A DNA stretch of 64,000 nt from Chroococcidiopsis thermalis PCC 7203 (GCF_000317125.1 NC_019695.1:4576336-4640335), one strand, 5' to 3'. Numbered from the stretch's first letter, positions 7,414 through 17,203 are shown. Made by a program: numbers and translations. The notes: generated by a model from the sequence alone, not told the origin.

Positions 7414-8466
7414 TTATCCACGCCGAGAGCGATCGCTAAAGACTCGCTCCATTTGCTTAAATTTTTCTAGTGCCAATCCCGTTCCTAAGACGACACAGTG
7501 CATTGGCTCGGCTGCAACGTGGGTGACAATTCCAGTTTCATGACTAATTAGTGTATCTAGTCCTTTCAACTTCGCGCCTCCACCCGCAAGCATAATACCT
7601 CGATCTACAATGTCGGCTGCAAGTTCTGGTGGTGTCCGTTCCAGCGTCCGCTTGAGTGCTTCCACAATCACAGACAGCGGTTCTGACATACTTTCGCGAA
7701 TCTCTGGTTCTTTGATCGTGACGCTACGCGGCAAACCAGAAAGCAGATGCAACCCTCTAACTTCCATCATATTATCTTCGTCATCGCGGGAGGGATAGGC
7801 AGAGCCAATCCGCAGCTTAATTTCTTCCGCCGTGCGTTCGCCGATGACTAAGTTGTAAATTTTTCGCATGTACTGCATGATGGCTTCATTCAGCTCATCT
7901 CCTGCAATTCGTACCGATTCGCTCAGTACCGTACCGTAAAGGCTGAGAACGGCGATTTCGGTTGTTCCACCCCCAACATCTACGATCATGCTACCGATGG
8001 GTTCGGCAACAGGCAGACCCGCACCGATCGCGGCTGCTAGTGGTTCGTCAATCAAATAAACTTCTCTTGCGCCTGCTTGAGATGCTGCATCCATTAATGC
8101 TCTGCGTTCTACCCCCGTAACTCCACTGGGAATACCAATCACGACACGGGGAGAGACAACCCTGCCTTCATGAACTTTTTGCATGAAATGCTTCAGCATC
8201 ATTTCAGCAGCATCGAAGTCAGCAATAACTCCATCACGTAGCGGACGAATTACCGAGATGTTGACGGGCTTAGTAGGCGTTCTACCAAGCATTTTTCTGG
8301 CTTCTTCTCCCACAGCAATCGACGATTTATCGCTTAAATCTAGTGCGATCGCCGAAGGTTCTTGCAGTACAATTCCTTTTCCAGAGACATAAATCAAGGT
8401 ATTTGCAGTACCGAGATCGATACCCATATCTCTAGACAACGACAAACGGTTAAACAGACCAAACAT
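7414..8466 (-). CDS. mreB: Cell shape-determining actin homologue MreB
   Basis: The ATG at 8466 gives 350 residues (MFGLFNRLSLSRDMGIDLGT). A GTG at 8481 could add five. The actin-fold nucleotide motifs are present: phosphate-1 DMGIDLGTANTLIYVSG, phosphate-2 MIVDVGGGTTEIAVLSL and the adenosine motif GIMLAGGGAKLKGL. The N-terminal amphipathic FNRL segment fits membrane attachment. MreB filaments direct lateral wall synthesis. As first gene of mreB-mreC-mreD it probably carries the main promoter in the 700-base upstream region. Length and motif content are normal for the family. Confidence 0.97.
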   Translation of the reverse strand: MFGLFNRLSLSRDMGIDLGTANTLIYVSGKGIVLQEPSAIALDLSDKSSIAVGEEARKMLGRTPTKPVNISVIRPLRDGVIADFDAAEMMLKHFMQKVHEGRVVSPRVVIGIPSGVTGVERRALMDAASQAGAREVYLIDEPLAAAIGAGLPVAEPIGSMIVDVGGGTTEIAVLSLYGTVLSESVRIAGDELNEAIMQYMRKIYNLVIGERTAEEIKLRIGSAYPSRDDEDNMMEVRGLHLLSGLPRSVTIKEPEIRESMSEPLSVIVEALKRTLERTPPELAADIVDRGIMLAGGGAKLKGLDTLISHETGIVTHVAAEPMHCVVLGTGLALEKFKQMERVFSDRSRRG

Positions 8467-9140
8467 ACCCACGCTTCTCACTCCCCCGTAAAAGCAAGAT
8501 ATAGTTTTTACACATCAGTAGAGTATTAGTAACTAGATCGGAATTTTTTTATCCCTCTAATTCGAGTTTAGTCGAGCCAACTAATTCTCGGTCAGGCTTA
8601 GTTGCAATTCTTAGACTGGCTGACAAAAACACCCCTTCAGTTAAGAAAAGTTAACGCTTGTCCAACTAAATTCCCAAGAGTAATTTCACTGAATCTTTAT
8701 ACAAATTTAAGCCATTTTTTGCTCACTTTAAGTAATTTCACAGTTGTCAGTTGTAGCAATCATATTTGATTCATGAACGTGGAGCAGGCTTCTAGCCTTC
8801 GGCAGGCTAGAAGCTCGCTTTACAAATCATTTAGAACTGCTATATCAGTTACCGAAAAGCCAATTTCCAATTATTGAAACTCGGGCGATCTCTTGATGAA
8901 TAAGTATTAACACTTAATCGAATTGTGAAGAAAAAAGGAGATCGTTGACAAGAAGTAAATACCTAACGCGCCAATTTATAAAATCTTCATAAATTAGTAA
9001 TGAGTAATTGATAATTGGATGCTAACTAGTAAAACCAGCTTTTTATCTCTAGTCACTAACCACCAGCCACTGATAACTGACAACTGAGATCTTGCCAGTA
9101 TAGGTACGGAATAAGCTACGATTGTGGTTATAGTAAATTA
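8467..9140. other. Intergenic region between mreB and ssb
   Basis: About 670 bases separate the divergent mreB and ssb genes. The only clear structure is a hairpin at 8788-8814 with 10-base arms GCTTCTAGCC and GGCTAGAAGC around a 7-base loop. TAATTGGTAATT-like repeat remnants lie near 9000 and 9060. No open frame or RNA gene is evident. The promoters of both genes must lie here, but only the LexA-type operator next to ssb could be identified. Confidence 0.6.
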
Positions 9141-9154
9141 AGTACAATTGTACT
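9141..9154. promoter_or_regulatory. LexA (SOS) box upstream of ssb
   Basis: AGTACAATTGTACT is a perfect 14-base palindrome and matches every position of the published cyanobacterial LexA consensus RGTACNNNDGTWCB, as I recall it. It lies 13 bases before the ssb start codon, where a bound repressor would block the promoter or early elongation. No other copy was noticed in the window. Confidence 0.75.
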
Positions 9155-9167
9155 AAATTTGAGTGAT

Positions 9168-9536
9168 ATGAGTCTTAACGTTGTTACTCTCGTCGGTCGT
9201 GTTGGTGGCGACCCTGATATTAAGTATTTTGAGTCTGGTAGCGTCAAGTGCCGCATGACGCTAGCTGTAAGGAGACCAACCAAAAATAGCGAGGAACCAG
9301 ACTGGTTCACGCTAGAAATTTGGGGTAAAACAGCGCAAACAGCCAAAGATTACGTTCGTAAGGGAAGTCTAATTGGAATCAAGGGTTCCTTAAAGTTCGA
9401 CACCTGGGACGATCGCAATACGGGTACACCGCGTTCAACACCAATCATTCTTGTGGACAAAATGGATCTTTTAGGATCTAAACGCGATAACGAAGGTGGC
9501 GGCTATAGCGGTTACAGTAGCGATGACAATTTTTAA
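9168..9536 (+). CDS. ssb: Single-stranded DNA-binding protein
   Basis: The ATG at 9168 gives 122 residues (MSLNVVTLVGRVGGDPDIKYF); the TTG three codons earlier is not needed. One OB fold spans about residues 3-105, with the family pattern LVGRVGGDPDIKYFESG, WFTLEIWGKTAQTAKDYVRKGS and GIKGSL. A short Gly/Ser-rich linker follows and an acidic tip (YSSDDNF). The tip replaces the classical DDDIPF-like tail but keeps the acidic-plus-Phe ending used to recruit repair proteins. The perfect LexA-type palindrome just upstream suggests SOS control. A hairpin repeat lies 18 bases after the stop. Confidence 0.95.
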   Translation: MSLNVVTLVGRVGGDPDIKYFESGSVKCRMTLAVRRPTKNSEEPDWFTLEIWGKTAQTAKDYVRKGSLIGIKGSLKFDTWDDRNTGTPRSTPIILVDKMDLLGSKRDNEGGGYSGYSSDDNF

Positions 9537-9554
9537 CCAAATTTGCATATGTGT

Positions 9555-9578
9555 AGGGGCGCACAGCCGTGCGCCCCT
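9555..9578. repeat. Hairpin repeat, family 'AGGGGCGCAC' (after ssb)
   Basis: The arms AGGGGCGCAC and GTGCGCCCCT flank a 4-base loop, 18 bases after the ssb stop. It may act as a terminator-like stem, although there is no U-tract. Other copies: 11910-11940, 17299-17326, 28555-28578, 31941-31972. Confidence 0.9.
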
Positions 9579-9614
9579 AGATTCATCTGTGCGTCCCTAA
9601 ATGATTTAGGTCTA

Positions 9615-10448
9615 TCAATAACCAATTTGCAGCGTTACAGAAGCCTCTATTTGCTGTTCTCCACCGATTACAGGAGTCGTAGCGGCTTTATCGGCAAAAG
9701 CTGCTTCTCGCGCCATTAAAGGCATGGGAGGCTGTGGCGGGTTAGCGCTGTTGATTTGAATACTGACAATTTCCTTTTGGCTGAAATTGAGGCTGCTCAA
9801 AACAGCACTTGCCTGCTGCTGAGCATCTTTTGTCGCTGCTTGCAGGGCTTGTTGTCTCGCTTTGGCGATCGCCTCATCTGTAGCAATAAAACTCACCCCT
9901 TCGATCCGAGTTGCTCCAGTTTTGACGGCAGCATCAATGATATTACCAGCTTGTGAGGTTGGGACGCGGAAACTTACTGTATTTGTGGCAGAATAACCCG
10001 TAAGCCGTTGCTCGTTATTGGCGTAGTTATAAAGAGGATTTAAGTAAATTCCTGTAGTTTCTAGTTTTTCTACGTTACGCGATTTCAATAAGTCTACAAC
10101 TGCTGACGATCGCCGCGCTGCTTCTTGCTGTACTTGCTGGGCTGTTTTGCCTTGTACTTCTACTCCCAAACGTACCTGAGCTAGCGTAGTAGGGATAGAT
10201 TCTACCCCTCTACCCGTGACAGTCAGAGTTTTATAAGTTCGATCCATTTTATCTGGGGCTGGTTGCGCCCATACGGGAGAAATATAACTGAGAGTTGACA
10301 AACTCAATGCGATCGCCGTAACTGTAATACTGTTTTGGATTTGAGACTTGAGATTGCGATCGCGCAAAGTCGCTAAGCCGCTAAGCGAGAATTCAACTGG
10401 TTTGCGCTTGGAAGCAAATTTTTTTTGATGTATTGAGAAGTGTTGCAT
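9615..10448 (-). CDS. SIMPL-domain (DUF541) secreted protein
   Basis: A 277-residue protein from the ATG at 10448, preceded by GAGGT at a workable distance. It has an unusually long basic leader, then a hydrophobic core at about residues 40-60 (TVTAIALSLSTLSYISPVWA) ending in an AxA-like cleavage site (VWAQP). The mature part carries the SIMPL pattern: LTVTGRGVESIPTTLAQVRL, EGVSFIATDEAIAKARQQAL, ASVTLQIGY. Family members form periplasmic oligomers of unclear function. One has been linked to IRAK signalling in mammals, hence the name. It is convergent with ssb and separated from it by a hairpin repeat. Confidence 0.9.
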   Translation of the reverse strand: MQHFSIHQKKFASKRKPVEFSLSGLATLRDRNLKSQIQNSITVTAIALSLSTLSYISPVWAQPAPDKMDRTYKTLTVTGRGVESIPTTLAQVRLGVEVQGKTAQQVQQEAARRSSAVVDLLKSRNVEKLETTGIYLNPLYNYANNEQRLTGYSATNTVSFRVPTSQAGNIIDAAVKTGATRIEGVSFIATDEAIAKARQQALQAATKDAQQQASAVLSSLNFSQKEIVSIQINSANPPQPPMPLMAREAAFADKAATTPVIGGEQQIEASVTLQIGY

Positions 10449-10573
10449 TGAACTGATTTACCTCACACAAATACCGTACTTTCTTAGACAAACTGGATGA
10501 AAATACGTTCCTAATCTGGCATTGAATGAGGATAAGTTGTGAATGGTTACAGTTTTAGTAACTAAGCTAATTT

Positions 10574-10606
10574 AAAGTCAAAAGTCAAAAGTTAAAAGTT
10601 AAAAGC
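10574..10606. repeat. AAAGTCA / AAAGTTA heptamer array
   Basis: Four to five tandem AAAGTCA or AAAGTTA units lie in the leader of the ion-transporter gene that starts at 10678. The reverse complement of this unit precedes hisC and mreC. Confidence 0.85.
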
Positions 10607-10677
10607 TTGTCCTTGAGCAAAGCGAATGGTCAAAACTGAGGAGATAGGAGTTATGATTAAACACTCACAAATGACGA

Positions 10678-11877
10678 ATGACAAATGACCTTTTCCAATA
10701 CATCATCCTTGGGTTAACTTATTTAGGTTTGGGGCTAGGCTACTTCCCCGGCTTGCGAATGAATCGCGCGACGATCGCTTTTGTGGGGGCGGCTTGTCTA
10801 GTTGGTTTTGGTAGTTTTAGTCTCAAAGAAGCTTGGGAGGCGATCGACGCTGGAACGATCGTTTTTCTCCTTAGTATTATGATTGTCAATGCTTACCTTA
10901 CCAGCGCCGGTTTTTTTCAACTAGCTTTAAATATTTTATTACGTTACACTCGCAGTCCTTTTGGATTACTAACTGCTTTAACATTTGTCAGTGGTTTTTT
11001 ATCTGCCTTATTTCTCAACGATACGATCGCGCTAATTTTTACGCCTTTAACACTCGCTCTAGCGCTAGTTTTAGAATTAAACCCAATTCCCTATCTTTTA
11101 GCATTAGCAGGGGCAACAGATATTGGTTCTGTTGCTACTTTAAATGGCAATCCTCAAAATATTTTAATTGCTTCGTTTTCAGAAATTAGTTATTTAGAAT
11201 TTACTCAGGCTTTAGCTCCTGTTGCTGTAGTGGGATTGCTCGTACAATTAGGCTGGCTGTGGTATTTGTATCCCGAAATTCGTTCTTTGAAACCTATCCT
11301 CGACCGTCCCCACATTAGACGCAGACGTATTCTTAAACCCGTACTGTATAAAAGTTTAATTATTACTGGAGGGATGTTAATAGCATTTCTACTCGGCGCA
11401 CCGCTAGCAGAGTCAGCGCTGGTAGCATCTGGATTGCTTTTAATTACCCGTAGGCTAAAGCCACAGAAAATTCTACCAGCAGTAGAATGGGATTTATTGC
11501 TGATGTTTTCTGGCTTGTTTGTACTCACAAACGGTGTTAAAAATCTAAAGTTTCTTCAAAGTTTTACAGTATTAACAGATAGCAACGCCGGATTATTAAG
11601 CGTAACAGTAGTGCTTTCTAATTTAATATCCAACGTTCCAGCAGTATTGTTGTTACAACCATTAATTCCTCAAAATAGCGATCGCGAGTGGTTGTTACTG
11701 GCAGCTGGTTCAACTTTAGCTGGAAATATGACGCTTTTAGGTTCGGTAGCAAATATGATTGTGGCTGAAGCTGCGGCAAAACAAGGTTATCGCCTCAGTT
11801 TTTGGGAACATTTGCGCTTTGGCTTGCCTTTGAGTCTAGTCACTTTAGGAATTGCCTATATTTGGCTACAGCAATGA
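10678..11877 (+). CDS. ArsB/NhaD/SLC13-type anion transporter
   Basis: A 399-residue membrane protein with about 11 hydrophobic segments and the ion-transporter superfamily layout of two inverted halves. Motifs include SGFLSALFLNDTIALIFTPL in the first half and TVVLSNLISNVPAVLLLQPL in the second, the paired N-D-T / S-N-V-P re-entrant signatures. GATDIGSVATLNGNPQNILIA and GSTLAGNMTLLGSVANMIVAE are the corresponding GNPQN and GSVANMI tracts. The substrate could be arsenite, citrate/dicarboxylate or Na+/H+. No neighbouring ars gene helps decide. The ATG at 10678 lies inside an ATGACAA-like repeat. Confidence 0.85.
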   Translation: MTNDLFQYIILGLTYLGLGLGYFPGLRMNRATIAFVGAACLVGFGSFSLKEAWEAIDAGTIVFLLSIMIVNAYLTSAGFFQLALNILLRYTRSPFGLLTALTFVSGFLSALFLNDTIALIFTPLTLALALVLELNPIPYLLALAGATDIGSVATLNGNPQNILIASFSEISYLEFTQALAPVAVVGLLVQLGWLWYLYPEIRSLKPILDRPHIRRRRILKPVLYKSLIITGGMLIAFLLGAPLAESALVASGLLLITRRLKPQKILPAVEWDLLLMFSGLFVLTNGVKNLKFLQSFTVLTDSNAGLLSVTVVLSNLISNVPAVLLLQPLIPQNSDREWLLLAAGSTLAGNMTLLGSVANMIVAEAAAKQGYRLSFWEHLRFGLPLSLVTLGIAYIWLQQ

Positions 11878-11909
11878 TGGCGGTTTTCAATTAGATGCAA
11901 TACACGTCT

Positions 11910-11940
11910 TGTAGGGGCGCACAGAGAAAGCGCCCCTACA
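11910..11940. repeat. Hairpin repeat, family 'AGGGGCGCAC' (after anion transporter)
   Basis: Perfect 11-base arms TGTAGGGGCGC and GCGCCCCTACA flank a loop of ACAGAGAAA, 33 bases after the transporter stop. The same loop variant is present at 17299-17326. Confidence 0.9.
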
Positions 11941-12084
11941 AATGTCATCCACACAATCGAGAATTGCTATGAGGTGTGAATTACAACTTCTTCCCTTGCT
12001 TCCCACCATTCCTTAGAACAGATAGCCTAAATATAGTGCTTAATTTATGATTTAATTCAGCAAGCATTTCTTAGCAAACTATCC

Positions 12085-14925
12085 ATGTCTGCAACCCCTC
12101 ATCCTAACCCATCCCACGTTTGGCACGCCTTAGAAGTTGATAAAACTATACAAGTCTTAGAGAGCAATGCAGAAGCGGGTTTAAGCTCGTCTCAAGTCAA
12201 GCAACGCTTAGAGGAGTATGGAGCCAACGAATTGCAAGAGTCAGGAGGTCGCAGTCCGCTAGCGATCCTGATCGATCAGTTCAAAAATATTATGTTGCTG
12301 ATGCTAATTGCTGTAGCAATTGTATCGGCAGTGTTAGATATACGCAATAACGATTTTCCCAAAGACGCGATCGCGATTAGTTTAATCGTCGTTCTCAACG
12401 GTATTCTTGGCTACGTACAAGAAAGCCGTGCTGAAAAAGCTCTAGCAGCGCTGAAAAAACTGTCTGCTCCCTTAGTCCGAGTTATGCGCGACGGCAAACT
12501 CACAGAAGTTGCGGCAAAAGAACTCGTACCAGGGGACATCATGCTGATTGAAGCTGGAGTCCAACTCGCCGCCGATGGCAGGATTATTGAAGAATCAAAC
12601 CTGCAAATTCGCGAGTCAGCTTTGACGGGAGAATCTCATGCAGTAGAAAAACAGGCAGATATTCAAGTAGCCGAAGAGACAAGCTTGGGCGATCGCGTTA
12701 ACTTAGTCTATCAAGGTACGGAGGTCACTCAAGGACGTGCCAAGGTTATTGTCACCGGCACGGGAATGCAAACGGAACTTGGTAAAATCGCTGCCCTGCT
12801 GCAAGGAGTGGAAAGCGAGCCGACTCCCCTACAACAACGGATGTCACAGTTGGGCAACGTCCTAGTGGCAGGGGCGATGATTTTAGTCGCCTTGGTGGTT
12901 GTGGGTGGCGTGCTGCGCTTGGGTTGGGATGCATTTGAAGAACTGCTGCAAGTATCTTTGAGTATGGCAGTTGCCGTAGTCCCAGAAGGCTTACCAGCGG
13001 TGATTACCGTGACTCTAGCGCTAGGAACGCAGCGGATGGTGAAGCGCAATGCCTTGATCCGCAAACTGCCTGCGGTGGAGACTTTAGGCAGCGTTACCAC
13101 AATTTGCTCTGATAAAACAGGGACGCTGACGCAAAACAAAATGGTGGTGCAGGCAGTCGAGTTAAACCAAAAATCTCTGCGAGTAACTGGCGAAGGTTAT
13201 GCACCCCAAGGAGAATTTTTGAGCGATGGTCGAGCGATTGACGCAGACCGAGATTCAGATTTACAAGCATTGCTAGTTGCCTGTGCCTTGTGTAACGATT
13301 CTTTCTTGCAAGAGGAACAAGGACAATGGAAGATTGTCGGCGATCCCACCGAAGGGGCATTGGTAACTTTAGCAGCTAAAGCCGGAATTCAAAAAGACCA
13401 GTGGTCGAGCCGCTTGCCCCGTGTTGCTGAATTTCCCTTCTCCTCCGAACGCAAGCGAATGAGCGTGATTTGTAGAACGAGGCAGGAGGCAGGAGGTAGA
13501 AGTCAGGAGGTACAAGATTACGCTCTCTCGTCTTTAGCCTCTCATAATTCGGCTTATTTAATGTTTACGAAAGGGTCGCCAGAGTTAACTTTGGAACGGT
13601 GCGATCGCATTCATACAGGCGATCGCGCTGTGGCGATTAATGATGCTCAACGGCAGCAAATTCTGGAAAAAAATAACCAGATGGCAAGTCAAGGGTTGCG
13701 GGTGTTGGGTTTTGCCTATAAACCCTGGTCAGAACTGCCTCCAGAGGGATCGGAAGAGACTTCAGAACGAGAATTAGTTTGGCTGGGATTAGTAGGAATG
13801 CTTGATGCACCCAGACCGGAAGTGAGGGATGCAGTAGCCAGATCTCGCGAAGCTGGGATTCGCCCGATCATGATCACGGGCGACCACCAGTTAACAGCAA
13901 GGGCAATCGGAATCGATTTAGGCATTGCTCAAGCAGGCGATCGCGCTGTAACCGGGCAAGAATTAGAACGGATGAGTCAAGCTGACTTAGAACGGGAAGT
14001 AGACCAAACGAGTATCTACGCTAGAGTATCTCCCGAACACAAACTTCGGATCGTCCAAGCTTTGCAACGCAAGGGTAAATTTGTGGCAATGACGGGAGAC
14101 GGGGTAAACGATGCCCCCGCCTTAAAGCAAGCAGATATCGGAATTGCAATGGGTATTACTGGTACGGACGTGAGCAAGGAAGCTAGCGATATGGTTTTGC
14201 TAGATGACAACTTCGCCACGATCGTCGCTGCCACTGAAGAAGGTAGGGTTGTTTATACCAATATCCGCCGCTTTATTAAATACATTCTCGGTAGTAACAT
14301 CGGTGAAGTGTTAACTATTGCTGCGGCTCCAATTCTTGGACTTGGCGGCGTACCGCTGTCACCATTGCAAATTCTCTGGATGAACCTGGTAACGGATGGT
14401 CTACCAGCGTTAGCTTTGGCAGTAGAACCAGCAGAACCCAACGTCATGAAACGCCCGCCATTTAGTCCCCGCGAAAGCATTTTTGCCCGGGGCTTGGGTT
14501 GGTACATGGTGCGGATTGGGATTATCTTTGCCATTTTGTCAATTATTTTAATGGAGTGGGCGTACTTCCACACGCAAGCGAATGTCATTCCGAACGAACT
14601 AAGTCGCGATCGCTGGAAAACGATGGTATTTACCACGCTCTGCCTAGCACAGATGGGTCATGCTTTGGCGATTCGCTCCAACACCCGTCTGACAATTCAA
14701 ATGAATCCGTTGTCTAATCCATACGTTTTAGGAGCTGTAGGTTTAACCACAGTATTGCAACTGCTGCTCATTTACGTTCCGCCCTTGCGAGCTTTCTTTG
14801 GCACTCACTTCATAACTCCGATAGAATTATTAATCTGCTTCGGCTTTAGCAGTTTAATGTTCGTCTGGATCGAGCTAGAGAAGTTGTTTATTAACTGGCA
14901 ACAGCGACGGAAAGCGCATAGGTAA
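12085..14925 (+). CDS. P-type cation-transporting ATPase (Ca2+-type, PacL-like)
   Basis: A 946-residue P2-type ATPase. It has the N-terminal cation ATPase domain ([14 protein letters not shown]), the actuator TGES at 181-184, the M4 motif PEGLP at 300-304 within [17 protein letters not shown], the phosphorylated Asp 343 in [13 protein letters not shown], and the hinge [22 protein letters not shown]. The C-terminal half has six membrane helices with [16 protein letters not shown]. The PEGLP/NLVTDG combination is that of PMR1/SERCA-like Ca2+ (or Mn2+) pumps, including cyanobacterial PacL. In the nucleotide-binding domain about residues 466-476 ([11 protein letters not shown]) come from an inserted GCAGGAG-type repeat, a surface loop that is normally shorter. 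The exact metal specificity is inferred. Confidence 0.92.
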   Translation: MSATPHPNPSHVWHALEVDKTIQVLESNAEAGLSSSQVKQRLEEYGANELQESGGRSPLAILIDQFKNIMLLMLIAVAIVSAVLDIRNNDFPKDAIAISLIVVLNGILGYVQESRAEKALAALKKLSAPLVRVMRDGKLTEVAAKELVPGDIMLIEAGVQLAADGRIIEESNLQIRESALTGESHAVEKQADIQVAEETSLGDRVNLVYQGTEVTQGRAKVIVTGTGMQTELGKIAALLQGVESEPTPLQQRMSQLGNVLVAGAMILVALVVVGGVLRLGWDAFEELLQVSLSMAVAVVPEGLPAVITVTLALGTQRMVKRNALIRKLPAVETLGSVTTICSDKTGTLTQNKMVVQAVELNQKSLRVTGEGYAPQGEFLSDGRAIDADRDSDLQALLVACALCNDSFLQEEQGQWKIVGDPTEGALVTLAAKAGIQKDQWSSRLPRVAEFPFSSERKRMSVICRTRQEAGGRSQEVQDYALSSLASHNSAYLMFTKGSPELTLERCDRIHTGDRAVAINDAQRQQILEKNNQMASQGLRVLGFAYKPWSELPPEGSEETSERELVWLGLVGMLDAPRPEVRDAVARSREAGIRPIMITGDHQLTARAIGIDLGIAQAGDRAVTGQELERMSQADLEREVDQTSIYARVSPEHKLRIVQALQRKGKFVAMTGDGVNDAPALKQADIGIAMGITGTDVSKEASDMVLLDDNFATIVAATEEGRVVYTNIRRFIKYILGSNIGEVLTIAAAPILGLGGVPLSPLQILWMNLVTDGLPALALAVEPAEPNVMKRPPFSPRESIFARGLGWYMVRIGIIFAILSIILMEWAYFHTQANVIPNELSRDRWKTMVFTTLCLAQMGHALAIRSNTRLTIQMNPLSNPYVLGAVGLTTVLQLLLIYVPPLRAFFGTHFITPIELLICFGFSSLMFVWIELEKLFINWQQRRKAHR

Positions 14926-15087
14926 TAGGTAATGGGTAATAGGTAATGGGTAATGAGTTAAGTCAAAAGTCAAAAGTCAAAACCGATCGCCACTAACCAT
15001 CAATTCCATCAATTACCACAAATGACAAATGACGCATGACCAACTACCAACTACCAATTACCAATTACCAACTACCAACTACCAATC
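14922..15087. repeat. Heptamer repeat block upstream of recF
   Basis: GGTAATA/GGTAATG units (14922-14960), AAAGTCA units (about 14961-14982) and CCAACTA/CCAATTA units (15041-15087) fill nearly the whole gap between the Ca-type ATPase and recF. The last array ends three bases before the recF ATG, and no ribosome-binding site is present. Confidence 0.9.
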
Positions 15088-15090
15088 AAA

Positions 15091-16215
15091 ATGTTCCTCA
15101 AAACCCTCCACTTGAAGCAATTTCGGAATTATCAGGAGCAGCGAGTTGATTTCGTTGCTCCTAAAACAATATTGGTGGGTAATAACGCTCAGGGTAAATC
15201 CAATTTATTAGAAGCAGTGGAATTGCTGGCAACATTGCGATCGCACCGTTTGGCACGCGATCGCGATTTAGTTAGGGATGGAGAGGCATTCGGACAAATT
15301 CACGCCAAGCTAGAACGACAAGCAGGCATCATCGATCTATCTGTAACTCTGCGCCGTCAGGGGCGGCGGACAGTAGCTCTCAATAGCGAACAATTGCGCC
15401 GCCAACTGGATTTTTTAGGTGTCTTGAACGCTGTAGAATTTTCCAGTTTAGATTTAGAACTAGTGCGGGGTGCGCCAGAACAGCGCCGTCACTGGGTGGA
15501 TACCCTGTTAATCCAGTTAGAACCCGTATACGCCCATATCTTACAGCAATACAATCAGATATTGCGGCAGAGAAATGCATTTTTGAAAAGTAAGGGCGGG
15601 TTTCCAATGCCCGTACAGGAGAAGGAAGAATTAGCGGCTTGGGATGCGCAACTAGTAACTATTGGTTCGCGGGTAGTGAGGAGAAGGGCGCGGGCGATCG
15701 AGCGTTTAGCACCTTTGGCTGCTGAGTGGCACGCTAGCATTAGCGATCGAGCTGAGGTTTTGCAAATTCGGTATGCCCCAAATGTACCCTTCACCGCAAC
15801 CGATCCTGAAGGAGTGCAGCAAGCTTTCTTAGAGAAGATAGAACAAAGAGCGATCGCCGAACAACATCAAAACACAACTTTAGTCGGTCCCCACCGAGAT
15901 GAAATTGAATTGACAATTAATCAAACTCCTGCTAGGCAATATGGTTCCCAAGGTCAACAGCGCACTTTAGTTTTAGCCCTCAAGCTAGCAGAATTGAAAC
16001 TGATCGAAGCCGTTGTCGGAGAACCACCGCTATTATTACTAGATGATGTCTTAGCAGAACTCGATCTCAACCGTCAAAATCAACTTCTAGAGGCAATTCA
16101 AGACCGTTTTCAAACGTTGATTGCTACAACTCATTTAGCTGCCTTCGATTCCCAGTGGCTCCAAGCATCGCAAATTCTCTCAGTTAATGCAGGGCAAATA
16201 TTCAGTGACCAGTGA
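15091..16215 (+). CDS. recF: DNA replication and repair protein RecF
   Basis: A 374-residue SMC-like ATPase from ATG 15091 (MFLKTLHLKQFRNYQEQRVD). Walker A is GNNAQGKSN at 30-38, the ABC signature YGSQGQQRTLVLALKLAE and Walker B LLLLDDVLAELD. RecF loads RecA at gapped DNA with RecO and RecR. Length and motif order are normal for the family. It is not next to dnaA/dnaN as in many bacteria, which is usual in cyanobacteria. The C-terminus ends in SVNAGQIFSDQ. Its stop overlaps an AGACAGG repeat. Confidence 0.96.
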   Translation: MFLKTLHLKQFRNYQEQRVDFVAPKTILVGNNAQGKSNLLEAVELLATLRSHRLARDRDLVRDGEAFGQIHAKLERQAGIIDLSVTLRRQGRRTVALNSEQLRRQLDFLGVLNAVEFSSLDLELVRGAPEQRRHWVDTLLIQLEPVYAHILQQYNQILRQRNAFLKSKGGFPMPVQEKEELAAWDAQLVTIGSRVVRRRARAIERLAPLAAEWHASISDRAEVLQIRYAPNVPFTATDPEGVQQAFLEKIEQRAIAEQHQNTTLVGPHRDEIELTINQTPARQYGSQGQQRTLVLALKLAELKLIEAVVGEPPLLLLDDVLAELDLNRQNQLLEAIQDRFQTLIATTHLAAFDSQWLQASQILSVNAGQIFSDQ

Positions 16216-16216
16216 A

Positions 16217-16275
16217 GACAGGAGACAGGAGACAGAAGGGGACAAGGGGGACAAGGAAGCAGGGGAGCAGAGGAG
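16217..16275. repeat. AGACAGG heptamer and GACAAGGGG nonamer block
   Basis: Directly after recF there are three ACAGGAG units, then GGGGACAAG nonamers and GCAGGGGAGCAG. The block lies between the convergent recF and MgtC-like genes. Confidence 0.8.
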
Positions 16276-16300
16276 AATTTACTAACTCCCGACTTCCCAA

Positions 16301-16765
16301 TTACCCCTTTCTCGGTTGTTCCAGTCTTTTAAATACAGTCAAAACGATCAAAGCCAACACAGAACTAACTAAACCCGTTTGCCATAAGCCGCAACCAGCA
16401 GCAATTCCCAAGCCAGCCGAAACCCAAGTTGCTGCCGCTGATGTGAGTCCCCGTACCCGCTCCATACGAGATTGTGATTGAGTTTCGCGCAAAATTTCTC
16501 CAGCACCAATAAACCCTACCCCCGCAGCAATCCCTTGAATGACGCGACTAATCGCATCACGTCCTTCCTCTGCTGTCGCCACGATTTGCAATGGAAGCAT
16601 AATTAGTAATGCCGAACCCAGACTGACTAGCATATGCGTGCGTAAACCCGCTGGTTTGCGACCGATCTGGCGTTCTACACCGAGGATTGCCCCAAATACC
16701 AAAGCCATAGCTAGCCTGAAGCAAATACTTAACCAATCGTCAGGGGCAAAAGATATATTAGTCAT
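16301..16765 (-). CDS. MgtC/SapB family membrane protein
   Basis: A 154-residue protein with four or five membrane helices. The MgtC signature is clear: ALVFGAILGVERQIGRKPAGLRTHMLVSLGSALL and RVIQGIAAGVGFIGAGEILR, followed by VRGLTSAAATWVSAGLGIAAG. MgtC-family proteins modulate F-ATPase, magnesium and acid stress in pathogens. The cyanobacterial role is not established. This form lacks the C-terminal ACT-like domain of Salmonella MgtC and is closer to the shorter SapB. A hairpin repeat lies just upstream of the start, between it and the SRPBCC gene. Confidence 0.92.
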   Translation of the reverse strand: MTNISFAPDDWLSICFRLAMALVFGAILGVERQIGRKPAGLRTHMLVSLGSALLIMLPLQIVATAEEGRDAISRVIQGIAAGVGFIGAGEILRETQSQSRMERVRGLTSAAATWVSAGLGIAAGCGLWQTGLVSSVLALIVLTVFKRLEQPRKG

Positions 16766-16780
16766 TCGTTCTTTGTTGCG

Positions 16781-16812
16781 GTGTAGAGACGTTACATGTA
16801 ACGTCTCTACAT
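16781..16812. repeat. Hairpin repeat, family 'TGTAGAGACGTT' (after SRPBCC gene)
   Basis: A perfect palindrome with 15-base arms (TGTAGAGACGTTACA and TGTAACGTCTCTACA, 16782-16811), 8 bases after the stop of the SRPBCC gene. Confidence 0.93.
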
Positions 16813-16819
16813 AGATCTG

Positions 16820-17203
16820 TTAACTATTAACTGTTAAAAATTGGCGCAAGCGCAGCAAGCCTAACGTTTGAGCCAAATTGAGTGGAAGTAAGGATACGCC
16901 TTCGATGCGCGATTGTACCCAACCTTCGCCCCAATACCATTCGTGAAATCCATCAATTCCCCCGTGGAGTAACAGGCGCAGACAATTTGGCTTTGCCACT
17001 TCTACTTGATGCTCGATCGCTACAGGTCCAATCCAACTAGTAAAAGTCAGACCTGGATGGAGTTGTTCTGGCATTCCTGAAGCTAACCGTTGTGGCGATA
17101 GCCATTTTTGCATTTGTTCGGGACGCAACAAACTATCTTTGATTGCTGCTGCTGATGCCTCTACTTCAATCCGTAACTGACTGTTTTGAAAACTACCCCA
17201 CAT
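16820..17203 (-). CDS. SRPBCC (START-like) domain protein
   Basis: A 127-residue protein, MWGSFQNSQLRIEVEASAAAIKDSLL..., with the SRPBCC pattern. An N-terminal strand and a helix (AAAIKDSLLRPEQMQKWLSP) are followed by antiparallel strands (HPGLTFTSWIGPVAIEHQVEV, NCLRLLLHGGIDGFHEWYWG) and a long C-terminal helix (LNLAQTLGLLRLRQFL). The fold binds hydrophobic ligands, but no ligand or reaction can be named. It is probably cytoplasmic, with no signal peptide. It lies upstream of the MgtC-like gene on the same strand but is separated by a hairpin, so co-transcription is uncertain. Confidence 0.7.
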   Translation of the reverse strand: MWGSFQNSQLRIEVEASAAAIKDSLLRPEQMQKWLSPQRLASGMPEQLHPGLTFTSWIGPVAIEHQVEVAKPNCLRLLLHGGIDGFHEWYWGEGWVQSRIEGVSLLPLNLAQTLGLLRLRQFLTVNS

